Part shown: in pieces, positions 8,553-15,055 of the stretch
Position numbering within the stretch: the first letter of the stretch is position 1
Layout of the letters: every line of letters starts with the position of its first letter
Assembly: GCA_002392325.1 (NCBI GenBank)
Contig: DGGS01000127.1
Location: 1-16,500, forward strand
From: Bacteroidales bacterium UBA3868
GTDB taxonomy: Bacteria; Bacteroidota; Bacteroidia; Bacteroidales; WCHB1-69
Reading direction: 5' to 3'
Length of the DNA stretch: 16,500 bases
Position numbers and translations under genes: made by a program
The notes under the pieces: generated by a model
Seen by the model: the letters and a program-made list of their open reading frames with translations, nothing else
Told to the model about the DNA's origin: nothing
The model's database searches: none

Positions 8553-8628
8553 GAAAACGTGTGGGAAATGTTTGTTTTTTAGCATTTTTTTATGTGGTTG
8601 CAAGCAATACAAATCTGTCCACGTTTTC
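8553..8628 (-). promoter_or_regulatory. metK: Inverted repeat in the metK leader
   Basis: On the metK transcript GAAAACGTG (8620-8628) is perfectly complementary to CACGTTTTC (8553-8561), with 58 nt between them. The arms lie just after the predicted transcription start and about 40 nt before the metK start codon, so they would close a large leader structure. I could not match the interior to SAM-I, SAM-II or SAM-III (SMK) consensus features, and no T-tract terminator is evident. It may be an undescribed leader element or a chance repeat. Confidence 0.4.
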
Positions 8629-8634
8629 TGGCGG

Positions 8635-8642
8635 CAAAGATA
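8635..8642 (-). promoter_or_regulatory. metK: Candidate -7 box before metK
   Basis: The minus strand reads TATCTTTG (TAnnTTTG). Transcription would start near 8629, which places the first arm of the leader inverted repeat at the very 5' end of the RNA. It is 11 bp from the opposing box at 8654. Confidence 0.6.
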
Positions 8643-8653
8643 CGCTTTTTTTT

Positions 8654-8661
8654 TATATTTG
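8654..8661 (+). promoter_or_regulatory. Candidate -7 box before the carboxynorspermidine dehydrogenase gene
   Basis: TATATTTG matches TAnnTTTG exactly, giving a leader of about 30 nt before the start at 8698. The -33 region of this promoter would lie on top of the metK -7 box, so the two promoters probably compete for polymerase. Confidence 0.6.
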
Positions 8662-8697
8662 CACCCTCGAAACAGAAATAACTAAAAACGCAATACT

Positions 8698-9906
8698 ATG
8701 GCAAAAGTTCTTATCATCGGTGCCGGCGGCGTGGGAGCCGTGGTGGCACACAAATGCGCTTCCGTGCCGGAAGTGTTCACCGAAATCATGCTCGCCTCCC
8801 GCACCAAATCCAAATGCGACAAGATTGCCGCTGAAATTGGAGGCAACCGCATCCAAACCGCCCAGGTGGATGCCGACAATGTGGAGGAAACCATCCAATT
8901 GCTCAACAGCTACAAACCTGACTTGTTGATCAATGTGGCGCTCCCGTATCAGGACCTTCCGCTGATGGACGCCTGTTTGGCCACTAAAACCAACTATATG
9001 GACACCGCCAACTACGAGCCGCGCGACAAAGCCAAATTCGAGTACAGCTGGCAATGGGCCTATCAAGACCGTTTCAAAGAAGCTGGCATTATGGCCCTGC
9101 TCGGTTGTGGTTTCGACCCCGGTGTGACAAGTATCTACACCGCATACGCCGCCAAACACTATTTCGATGAAATCCATTATCTGGACATCGTCGATTGCAA
9201 CGCCGGTGATCATGGCAAGGCATTTGCCACCAACTTCAATCCTGAGATCAACATCCGCGAAATCACCCAACGCGGCAAGTATTGGGAAAATGGCCAATGG
9301 GTGGAAATCGATCCCATGTCCATTCATCGCCCGGTGGAATACCCGAACATCGGTGAGCGTGAGTCCTACCTGCTCTATCACGAAGAGTTGGAGTCTTTGG
9401 TTCGCAGCTATCCCTCCATCAAGCGCGCCCGTTTCTGGATGACCTTCGGACAGAAATATCTCACCGTGCTGAATGTGCTGCAGGAAATCGGCATGACCAG
9501 CATTAAACCGATTAAATATCAAGGAATTGACATTGTTCCGTTGCAGTTCTTGAAAGCCGTTTTACCGGAACCTTCCTCTTTGGGTGAGGGTTATCATGGA
9601 CAGACCTCCATTGGTTGCCAAATCAAAGGTATAAAAGATGGTAAGGAGCGCACTTATTATGTTTGGAACAACTGCGACCACGCCGCTTGCTTCAAAGAGG
9701 TTGGCGCACAAGCCGTATCCTACACCACTGGCGTTCCCGCTATGCTTTGTGCCAAGATGATTCTCACTGGCACTTGGAAAGGCACCGGCGTCTTCAATGT
9801 CGAACAGTTCGACCCGGATCCGTTCATGAAGGAAATCGGCGGCTACGGCCTGCCCTGGAACGAGCAAATCGACCAACCCCTGCCCGTGTACAAAGAAGAG
9901 AAATAA
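8698..9906 (+). CDS. Carboxynorspermidine dehydrogenase (saccharopine dehydrogenase family)
   Basis: The enzyme condenses aspartate semialdehyde with a diamine and reduces the product with NADPH to carboxy(nor)spermidine, the first step of the polyamine route that does not use decarboxylated SAM. The 402-residue protein opens with a Rossmann motif GAGGVG (8-13). It has the family segments INVALPYQDLPLMDACL, LGCGFDPGVTSIY, and a C-terminal substrate domain with GQTSIGCQIKG and TTGVPAMLCAKMI. Length and sequence fit the carboxynorspermidine dehydrogenase branch better than true saccharopine dehydrogenase. In gut Bacteroidota this branch makes spermidine. The partner decarboxylase (nspC) is not in the window. 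The gene has its own promoter, is followed by a strong terminator, and is therefore probably monocistronic. A lysine or saccharopine dehydrogenase function is the main alternative. Confidence 0.88.
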   Translation: MAKVLIIGAGGVGAVVAHKCASVPEVFTEIMLASRTKSKCDKIAAEIGGNRIQTAQVDADNVEETIQLLNSYKPDLLINVALPYQDLPLMDACLATKTNYMDTANYEPRDKAKFEYSWQWAYQDRFKEAGIMALLGCGFDPGVTSIYTAYAAKHYFDEIHYLDIVDCNAGDHGKAFATNFNPEINIREITQRGKYWENGQWVEIDPMSIHRPVEYPNIGERESYLLYHEELESLVRSYPSIKRARFWMTFGQKYLTVLNVLQEIGMTSIKPIKYQGIDIVPLQFLKAVLPEPSSLGEGYHGQTSIGCQIKGIKDGKERTYYVWNNCDHAACFKEVGAQAVSYTTGVPAMLCAKMILTGTWKGTGVFNVEQFDPDPFMKEIGGYGLPWNEQIDQPLPVYKEEK

Positions 9907-9960
9907 TAAGGGTTAATTTGTTCTTAAGGTTTTTAAGATTCTTAAGATTAAAAGGTTACA

Positions 9961-9984
9961 AACTTTATAAACTTTATAAATTTT
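9961..9984 (+). repeat. 9-nt-period AT-rich repeat, copy 2
   Basis: AACTTTATA occurs twice in tandem and is followed by AATTTT. It is preceded (9920-9957) by a second set of 9- to 10-nt units of the type TTCTTAAGG/TTTTTAAGA/TTCTTAAGA. It lies in the 3' region after the carboxynorspermidine dehydrogenase gene and matches the inverse-oriented copy at 1764-1787. Confidence 0.55.
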
Positions 9985-10015
9985 ACGAACAAACCTCTCT
10001 TCTCCCCAAAAAACT

Positions 10016-10051
10016 AAGCCCCTTTCAGGATGTCCTGTCAGGGGCTTTTTT
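10016..10051. terminator. Bidirectional intrinsic terminator between convergent genes
   Basis: AAGCCCCT (10016-10023) pairs with AGGGGCTT (10040-10047), and an inner CAGGA/TCCTG can extend the stem. TTTTTT follows on the plus strand, and the A-run before the left arm gives a T-tract on the minus strand. It separates the carboxynorspermidine dehydrogenase gene from the T9SS-exported protein gene and should serve both. Confidence 0.88.
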
Positions 10052-10077
10052 AAAAATATGAGTGGTAAAATTGGGGG

Positions 10078-11697
10078 TTATCTCTTCACAATCTTGGCGG
10101 TTTTGCTGCCACTCTTCACAAAATAAACACCTGAAGGCAAATTGTTTACATCCAAAGTGGTGATTTCTCCCTGTGCCACGGTGCTCATAATTACGGCACC
10201 TTGCAGGTTATACACAACAACTTCCTCATTTACAGATGTTTGTACGCGAATATTCTCGGTGCAAGGATTCGGATAGGCGATGATGCGCGTCGTCTCATGA
10301 TTATTGATACCGTCATGAGAGGTAGGGATGGAGACGGGCGTGATGGCCATCGGATAGACATAAGTGTACCACCAATAGTTATAAGTTTCATCGTAGGTGC
10401 TGTCCACAACCACGCCAGCGGCGGGTTCAGCCCACTTCTCGAAGTCGCCATTGACAAGGGTCTGGCCCATACCGGCATCCGACACACCGTTGTTCTTGCT
10501 CTCCCAATAGCTGAAGGGAACCTTGCGGAGGGTGTCGCCTTCGGCCACAACGAAGAGAATGTCATCGAGATAACCGTTGACAGTATAGCTGAAGCGCGGG
10601 TCGGCGGCGGCAATGTCGGTCATCATGTCGGCCACGGTGGCAGTGCCGTTCCAGCGGTAACCCCATGCCAGAGCGGTGTCGGCCCAGTTGACGGCCATGA
10701 CGGCCTCGTTCGTGCCTTCGCCCACCCAGTAGAGAATGTCGCTGAAAGCGATAGTGGCCTCTTCAGGGATAGCTGTGGTGTCGGGTGCCATAACAGGATG
10801 TATCGGGGTCGGCCATACCACGCCCATAGGATACCAGCTGCCTCCAAAAGCAGTGGAGTCGTAGCCGATGCCGTAGGCGGACTCACCCACCTTGAGGAAC
10901 GCACCGTCGGTTACCGCACTGGACAGACCGGCCTGCGGATTGCCGTTGAGTATGAATTGCATGTAGTTGCCAGAGGTGCTCTGGAAGGTGAGGTTGACAT
11001 TCCCGTCCGTATAGTCGAAAGTTGACATGGCGGAATTGGTCGAGAGACGGCTTTCAGCAGCGACGAGAGCTTGCAAAGCGGTAGTGACGGTCAAGTTGTC
11101 ATTGAAACGCAAACCCCAAGCGAGTGCGGTGTCGGGCACGCCCCAGTTGATGGCGATGACGGCTTCGTTACTGCCTTCGCCCACCCAGTAGAGAATGTCC
11201 TCGGCGGAAATAGTGGCATCCACAGGCATGGTGGCCACCGTTACAGGAACAATGGGGGTGATCCAAGTATCACTTGCCGATGTGCTGACCACCACAATCA
11301 TGTTGTCAGCGAGGTCATAATCTTCGAAATCCTCAAGGACGGAAGCCAGAACACCGTTCACTTTGAAACGGAATTCGTCAGCCATCAGTTTGAGCGGATG
11401 GTTCACATAATAGAAAGTGTATTCGTAAGTTTCCCAGCTGATAGTGTAGGCCAAGCGGGGATCGGCAGCATCAATGTCGGCAATCATGTCCTCAACCGTG
11501 GGCTCGTTGTTGGCGTCGAAATGATAACCCCATGCCAGAGAAGTGGTATCAATATTGAGCACGAAGATGACGCTATCATCACCGCTACCCACCCAATAGA
11601 TGATGTCATTTTTGGAGATGGTGGCGTCTGTGTTCTGAGCCTTTGCCCCGAACAATACTGCACAAAAAATTGCGATAAAAAATAGAACTTTTTTCAT
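10078..11697 (-). CDS. T9SS-exported protein with three copies of an unrecognised domain, under B12 riboswitch control
   Basis: I do not recognise a characterised homologue. The 539 residues comprise a signal peptide (1-20, cleaved after AKA) and three related domains at about 25-155, 163-305 and 314-458. A T9SS type A sorting domain follows at 468-539, with IIAYPNPCTENIRV, LDVNNLPSGVYFVKSG and a basic C terminus. Each domain opens with ATIxxxDIxYWVGxGxxxxV and then xLAWGxxF/W. Domains 1 and 3 also share ADPR (78-81, 366-369). Each is rich in Trp, Tyr, Asp and Gly, and ends in a Pro/Val-rich linker. The protein should cross the outer membrane and be surface-attached or released. The cobalamin riboswitch upstream points to B12-repressed expression. 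I infer a corrinoid-binding or scavenging role, with the repeats as ligand modules; this is not proven. The start at 11697 precedes an obvious signal peptide. It is monocistronic, with a terminator just after the stop. Confidence 0.85.
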   Translation of the reverse strand: MKKVLFFIAIFCAVLFGAKAQNTDATISKNDIIYWVGSGDDSVIFVLNIDTTSLAWGYHFDANNEPTVEDMIADIDAADPRLAYTISWETYEYTFYYVNHPLKLMADEFRFKVNGVLASVLEDFEDYDLADNMIVVVSTSASDTWITPIVPVTVATMPVDATISAEDILYWVGEGSNEAVIAINWGVPDTALAWGLRFNDNLTVTTALQALVAAESRLSTNSAMSTFDYTDGNVNLTFQSTSGNYMQFILNGNPQAGLSSAVTDGAFLKVGESAYGIGYDSTAFGGSWYPMGVVWPTPIHPVMAPDTTAIPEEATIAFSDILYWVGEGTNEAVMAVNWADTALAWGYRWNGTATVADMMTDIAAADPRFSYTVNGYLDDILFVVAEGDTLRKVPFSYWESKNNGVSDAGMGQTLVNGDFEKWAEPAAGVVVDSTYDETYNYWWYTYVYPMAITPVSIPTSHDGINNHETTRIIAYPNPCTENIRVQTSVNEEVVVYNLQGAVIMSTVAQGEITTLDVNNLPSGVYFVKSGSKTAKIVKR

Positions 11698-11747
11698 AAG
11701 CGTTTGTATTTAATGTTATTTATTGTTTGTAGATAATGTCAAATATC

Positions 11748-11776
11748 AAAAAATCCCGTTGCGTGCAGCGGCGGGA
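11748..11776 (-). terminator. Attenuator terminator downstream of the B12 aptamer
   Basis: On the minus strand TCCCG (11772-11776) pairs with CGGGA (11754-11758), followed at once by TTTTTT (11748-11753). It lies after the aptamer and 50 nt before the start codon, the position of a riboswitch expression platform. Six bases of the terminator (11757-11762) are complementary to 11845-11850, just after the aptamer, giving a candidate antiterminator pairing that would break the 3' arm. The 5-bp core stem is short for an intrinsic terminator. Confidence 0.6.
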
Positions 11777-11798
11777 ATTGTCTCAAACGAAAAATAAC

Positions 11799-11815
11799 AT
11801 GGAAAAAGATTCCAT
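11799..11815 (-). other. Small hairpin in the riboswitch leader
   Basis: ATGGAA and TTCCAT form a perfect 6-bp stem with a 5-nt loop between the aptamer and the terminator. U-rich sequence follows on the minus strand (GTTATTTTT). It may be a weak second stop or a spacer element of the expression platform. Confidence 0.45.
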
Positions 11816-11854
11816 TTTTCGCAGAAGCCTATCTCCCGAAGCTTGCAACGTGTT

Positions 11855-12027
11855 GATTCAATGGCAGGTTTTCTGACTCGTTCTCCTTCGGAGGCCTTCC
11901 CATCGCACATGCGACAGTGACCGTCTTTTTTCCTAAGGATTTTATGAACTCACAGCAGCGGGTACTGTGCAGGATTCTCACCTGCTTCCCTCTCAAGATT
12001 TCCTTGAAAATCTTTCACCATAAAATC
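11855..12027 (-). ncRNA. Cobalamin (B12) riboswitch aptamer
   Basis: Read on the minus strand, the conserved core appears in order: GGGAAGCAGGTGAGAATCC, GCACAGTACCCGCTGCTGTGA, GGTCACTG, TGGGAAGGC, and finally GAGTCAGAAAACCTGCC. The outer stem P1 can form between 12018-12027 and 11855-11864 (GATT and ATGG pairing with CCAT and AATC, with one wobble and one mismatch). A local hairpin AAGATTT/AAATCTT fits the early stem of the fold. The P1 start coincides with the predicted transcription start. It is followed by a terminator and the T9SS-exported protein gene. By analogy with other B12 riboswitches, expression should fall when cobalamin is plentiful. The 429-bp gap between the two divergent genes is thus nearly filled by this element, its terminator and two promoters. 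Confidence 0.95.
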
Positions 12028-12032
12028 GGTGG

Positions 12033-12040
12033 CAAAAATA
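12033..12040 (-). promoter_or_regulatory. Candidate -7 box for the B12 riboswitch transcript
   Basis: The minus strand reads TATTTTTG, with TTGG 18 bases further upstream as a plausible -33 element. Transcription would start close to 12027, the first base of the aptamer P1 stem. Confidence 0.65.
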
Positions 12041-12071
12041 ATAAAAATCAAGAAATATCCAATCTTTTTTC

Positions 12072-12079
12072 TACCTTTG
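12072..12079 (+). promoter_or_regulatory. Candidate -7 box before the dipeptidase gene
   Basis: TACCTTTG matches TAnnTTTG and gives a leader of about 40 nt. It is 31 bp from the opposing box of the riboswitch transcript, so the two polymerase footprints would overlap. Confidence 0.55.
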
Positions 12080-12126
12080 CAACCTAATTTAATGATACAA
12101 TTATTTATTATCTTAAAATATTGTTT

Positions 12127-13878
12127 ATGAAAAAAGCATCTCTCTTAACCCTGCTTGTCGGTCTGCTCTCTCTGGGCACGACATTCGCCTGCACCAACTT
12201 CATTGTGACGAAGGGTGCCAGCAAGGACGGCTCCTGTTTTCTGACATACGCCGCCGACTCCCACCAGCTTTATGGTGAACTCTACTACCGTCCGGCCAAA
12301 GACTATCCCGCCGGCACTATGATGGATGTCATCGAATGGGATACGGGCAAACTGCTGGGACAAATTCCGCAGGTTGCGCACACCTATTCCGTCATCGGCA
12401 ACATGAACGAGTGGCAGCTGGCCATTGGCGAAACCACATACGGAGGCATTGAGCAACTGGAACACGGTCAAGGTATGATTGACTATGGTTCCTTGATTTA
12501 CATCGCATTGCAGCGTGCCAAAAACGCCCGCGAAGCCATCAAGGTGATTGCCGAGTTAATGGCAACCTACGGCTATGCCAGCGAGGGCGAATCGTTCTCC
12601 ATTGTTGACCCAAATGAAGCTTGGGTGATGGACCTCATCGGCAAAGGCGAAAAAATGCTGGATGCCAAAGGCAGAATCGTGAAAGGTTGGAGCAATGGCG
12701 CTGTTTGGGTAGCCCGCCGCATCCCCGACGGATATATCAGCGGTCACGCCAACCAATCCCGCATCTCCACTTTCCCGCTGCGCGACGGCAAGACCTCCAT
12801 CACCAGCAAGGAATTGGACAAGATTTTCCTGCCTACTGTGGAAACCGTTTATTCTGAGGATGTTATCTCCTTCGCCCGTCTGAAAGGACTTTATCCTAAA
12901 GATCCGAAAACCGCTCCCGATGCCGAATTCAGCTTCTGCGACACCTACAATCCCATCACTTTTGATGGCGCGCGTTTTTGCGAAGCCCGTGTGTGGGCAT
13001 TTTTCAACCACTGCAATCCCGCTGAAATGGCCAAATATGAGGATTATGCCCGTGGCGACAACCTCAAACACCGCTTCCCGCTGTGGATCAAACCCGCAGA
13101 CAAGAGCAAAATCGACGCCCAATTCATGATGCAGATGATGCGTGACCATTTCGAGGGCACTTCTATGGATATGACCAAAGACCTCGGCGCAGGCCCGTTC
13201 AACTGCCCGTATCGTTGGCGCCCGATGACATGGGAATACAATGGCAAAGGCTACATCCACGAGCGCGCCACTGCCACCCAACAGACCGGATTCTCCTTTG
13301 TGGCCCAATGCCGCAACTGGCTTCCCAATGCCTTCGGTGGTATTTTCTGGTTTGGCGTTGACGATGCCGCCAGCTGCTGCTATGTGCCCATGTTCTGCGG
13401 TATCAACAAGATCCCCAAAGAATACGCCCAAGGCAACGGCTCCATGGTCGAATACTCCGATGACGCCGCTTTCTGGACCTTCACCAAGGTAAGCAATTAT
13501 GTTTATACACGCTACAGCGACATGATCAAGCATGTGAATGAGAAACAGGCCTATTGGGAAGGCAAATTCGTGAAAGACATTGATAAAATGTCCTCACAAA
13601 TGAAAGACATGTTCGGAAATAATCCTGAAAAAGCACGGGAGATCCTCAATGATTATTCCAATACGGCAGCCAAAAGCGTATGCAAAGAATGGAACAACCT
13701 CTTCATCTACCTGTTGGTGAAATACCATGACGGTAATGTAAAGAAAGAGGAGAATGGCAAATTCAAAGTGTCTGACACCAAAATACCGCAATGCGCATTC
13801 CCCGACCAGCCGAAATATCGCGAGGAATGGTATAAGATGATTGTGAACGACTGTGGCAAGAATATTGAAGCCAAGTAA
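12127..13878 (+). CDS. Secreted dipeptidase, peptidase family C69
   Basis: Family C69 enzymes are N-terminal-nucleophile hydrolases that cleave dipeptides. The 583-residue product begins with a signal peptide (1-21, hydrophobic LLTLLVGLLSLG, ending TTFA). Cys22 follows directly in CTNFIVTKGASKDGS, so signal cleavage itself would expose the nucleophile. Family segments include NEWQLAIGETTYGG, GYASEGESFSIVDPNEAWVMDLIGKG and HANQSRISTFP. The start is ATG at 12127; an in-frame TTG at 12121 gives only two more residues and is less likely. The length fits the long secreted form found in Bacteroidota. The sequence around Cys22 does not make a good lipobox because Phe precedes Ala, so a lipoprotein is less likely. 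It probably acts in the periplasm or outside the cell in peptide use. It diverges from the B12-regulated protein gene, and a bidirectional terminator follows. Confidence 0.92.
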   Translation: MKKASLLTLLVGLLSLGTTFACTNFIVTKGASKDGSCFLTYAADSHQLYGELYYRPAKDYPAGTMMDVIEWDTGKLLGQIPQVAHTYSVIGNMNEWQLAIGETTYGGIEQLEHGQGMIDYGSLIYIALQRAKNAREAIKVIAELMATYGYASEGESFSIVDPNEAWVMDLIGKGEKMLDAKGRIVKGWSNGAVWVARRIPDGYISGHANQSRISTFPLRDGKTSITSKELDKIFLPTVETVYSEDVISFARLKGLYPKDPKTAPDAEFSFCDTYNPITFDGARFCEARVWAFFNHCNPAEMAKYEDYARGDNLKHRFPLWIKPADKSKIDAQFMMQMMRDHFEGTSMDMTKDLGAGPFNCPYRWRPMTWEYNGKGYIHERATATQQTGFSFVAQCRNWLPNAFGGIFWFGVDDAASCCYVPMFCGINKIPKEYAQGNGSMVEYSDDAAFWTFTKVSNYVYTRYSDMIKHVNEKQAYWEGKFVKDIDKMSSQMKDMFGNNPEKAREILNDYSNTAAKSVCKEWNNLFIYLLVKYHDGNVKKEENGKFKVSDTKIPQCAFPDQPKYREEWYKMIVNDCGKNIEAK

Positions 13879-13893
13879 GTCGTCATCATTTTG

Positions 13894-13919
13894 AGGATTC
13901 CGCCGCGCGGCGGAATCCT
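13894..13919. repeat. Perfect 26-bp palindrome after the dipeptidase gene
   Basis: The sequence from AGGATTCCGCCG to CGGCGGAATCCT reads identically on both strands over 26 bp, centred at 13906/13907. As RNA it gives about 11 bp with a 4-nt loop, GC-rich, on either strand. No T-tract follows on either side, and a proper terminator lies 14 bp further on. It starts 15 nt after the stop codon. It could protect mRNA ends, bind a dimeric protein or be a small repetitive element. Confidence 0.8.
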
Positions 13920-13932
13920 GCTGTACCACAAC

Positions 13933-13972
13933 AAAAAAACGGAGGCATCAATCGATACCTCCGTTTTATTTT
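13933..13972. terminator. Bidirectional intrinsic terminator between dipeptidase gene and gcvH
   Basis: AAAACGGAGG (13936-13945) pairs with CCTCCGTTTT (13958-13967) around a 12-nt loop. A T-rich tail lies on the plus strand and the A-run at 13933-13939 provides one on the minus strand. It serves both convergent genes. Confidence 0.9.
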
Positions 13973-13986
13973 TACGATTTTAATCG

Positions 13987-14364
13987 TTAGCCAATCAATG
14001 CCTGATAACCGGCGGCATCCAAAAGGGTGTCAGCCTCGGCAGGATCGGTAACTTTGATCTTGATAATCCAGCCTTCTCCGTAAGGATCGGTGTTCACCAA
14101 TGCTGGATTGTCTTCCAACGCGGTGTTGAATTCCACAACCTCACCGCCAACAGGCAACATGAGATCGGAAACGGTCTTAACGGCCTCAATGGAACCGAAA
14201 ACTTCATTCTGTCCCAGTGTCTCACCTTCTGTGGTGATGTCAAGGAACACAATGTCACCCAGTTCATTAGCAGCAAACGCAGTAATGCCTACGTATGCGA
14301 ATTCACCTTCCACTCTCAACCACTCATGGTCGTTGGAATACTTCAAATTTTCAGGAATATTCAT
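13987..14364 (-). CDS. gcvH: Glycine cleavage system H protein
   Basis: GcvH is the lipoyl-carrying shuttle protein of glycine cleavage, passing the aminomethyl group from the P protein to the T protein. The 125-residue length is typical. The lipoylation motif [20 protein letters not shown] places the modified lysine at Lys63. The N-terminal HEWLRVEG and [18 protein letters not shown] segments and the [12 protein letters not shown] segment are all family features. It follows frr by 49 nt with no -7 box in the gap, so it is probably read from the frr transcript. No gcvP, gcvT or lipoate ligase gene is in the window, and frr is not a functional partner. Confidence 0.97.
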   Translation of the reverse strand: MNIPENLKYSNDHEWLRVEGEFAYVGITAFAANELGDIVFLDITTEGETLGQNEVFGSIEAVKTVSDLMLPVGGEVVEFNTALEDNPALVNTDPYGEGWIIKIKVTDPAEADTLLDAAGYQALIG

Positions 14365-14413
14365 ACTTGTAAAATTTATAAATTAATAAAAATCGTTATT
14401 CGTTCATCGATTA

Positions 14414-14971
14414 CTACACTGTCATAATCTCTTTCTCTTTAGCCTCCATAATCTTATCCACTTTGGCGATGGCTTCGTCGGTGGCTTTTTGGATATCGGC
14501 CTCCAATTTCTTGATTTCATCTTCGGGAGAACCTCCGTCTTTCAGCTTTTTGGCCTCATCGTTGGCGTTGCGACGGATATTACGGATAGAGACTTTGGTT
14601 TGCTCGGCTTCTTGTTTGGCCTTTTTCACCAGTTCTTTTCGGCGCTCCTCTGTAGGCGTGGGAACCACCAAACGGATGAATTCACCATTGTTTTGCGGAG
14701 TAAGACCGATGTTAGCCGCCAAAATCGCTTTCTCAATCACGGGCAGCATGTTGCGCTCCCAAGGTTGAATCACAATCTGGTGGGCGTCGGGCGTGTTGAT
14801 GTTGGCCACCTGATCCACTGGCGTGGGATTGCCGTAATAATCCACCTTCAACCCGTCCAGCATTTGCGGGGAGGCCTTACCGGCGCGTATTTTCTGTAAA
14901 TCCTTATCAAAGAATGCCACAGTGGAATTCATGCTATCTTTAGCGTTTTTCAAGCAGGTTTGTGTATCCAT
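14414..14971 (-). CDS. frr: Ribosome recycling factor
   Basis: RRF works with EF-G to split the post-termination ribosome so that it can be reused. The 185-residue product has the usual length and features: FDKDLQKIRAGKASPQMLDGLKVDYYGNPTPVDQVANI, the PWERNMLPVIEKAI strand-helix, and NNGEFIRLVVPTPTEERRKEL. A long charged C-terminal helix pair follows. The start is supported by the family-typical short N terminus. A -7 box at 15004-15011 gives a leader of about 25 nt, so frr can be transcribed apart from pyrH. In many bacteria frr follows pyrH directly; here a membrane protein gene lies between them. Confidence 0.97.
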   Translation of the reverse strand: MDTQTCLKNAKDSMNSTVAFFDKDLQKIRAGKASPQMLDGLKVDYYGNPTPVDQVANINTPDAHQIVIQPWERNMLPVIEKAILAANIGLTPQNNGEFIRLVVPTPTEERRKELVKKAKQEAEQTKVSIRNIRRNANDEAKKLKDGGSPEDEIKKLEADIQKATDEAIAKVDKIMEAKEKEIMTV

Positions 14972-15003
14972 AAGAGTATTGAAAAATTAATTTTTTACGG
15001 CTG

Positions 15004-15011
15004 CAAAAATA
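15004..15011 (-). promoter_or_regulatory. frr: Candidate -7 box before frr
   Basis: The minus strand reads TATTTTTG (TAnnTTTG) about 33 bases upstream of the frr start, in the 84-nt gap after the 2TM protein gene. Confidence 0.5.
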
Positions 15012-15055
15012 TATAAAATTTTTATTGTTTGATGACGGTAATATTCTGCTTGAGC

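Noticed and set aside
8512..8634. Known SAM riboswitch class before metK
   Set aside because: The inverted repeat is real, but conserved SAM-I, SAM-II or SMK-box features could not be matched by eye, so I list only an unnamed leader repeat.
8653..9522. Minus-strand open frame of 289 residues
   Set aside because: It is entirely opposite the carboxynorspermidine dehydrogenase gene, whose conserved motifs show which strand codes. The start would also overlap that gene's promoter.
10201..11025. Plus-strand open frame of 274 residues opposite the T9SS-exported protein
   Set aside because: Gly/His/Val-rich composition without domains; the minus-strand frame has a signal peptide, repeats and a sorting domain.
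12556..13533. Minus-strand open frame of 325 residues
   Set aside because: It is antisense to the C69 dipeptidase, which has a clear signal peptide and nucleophile cysteine.
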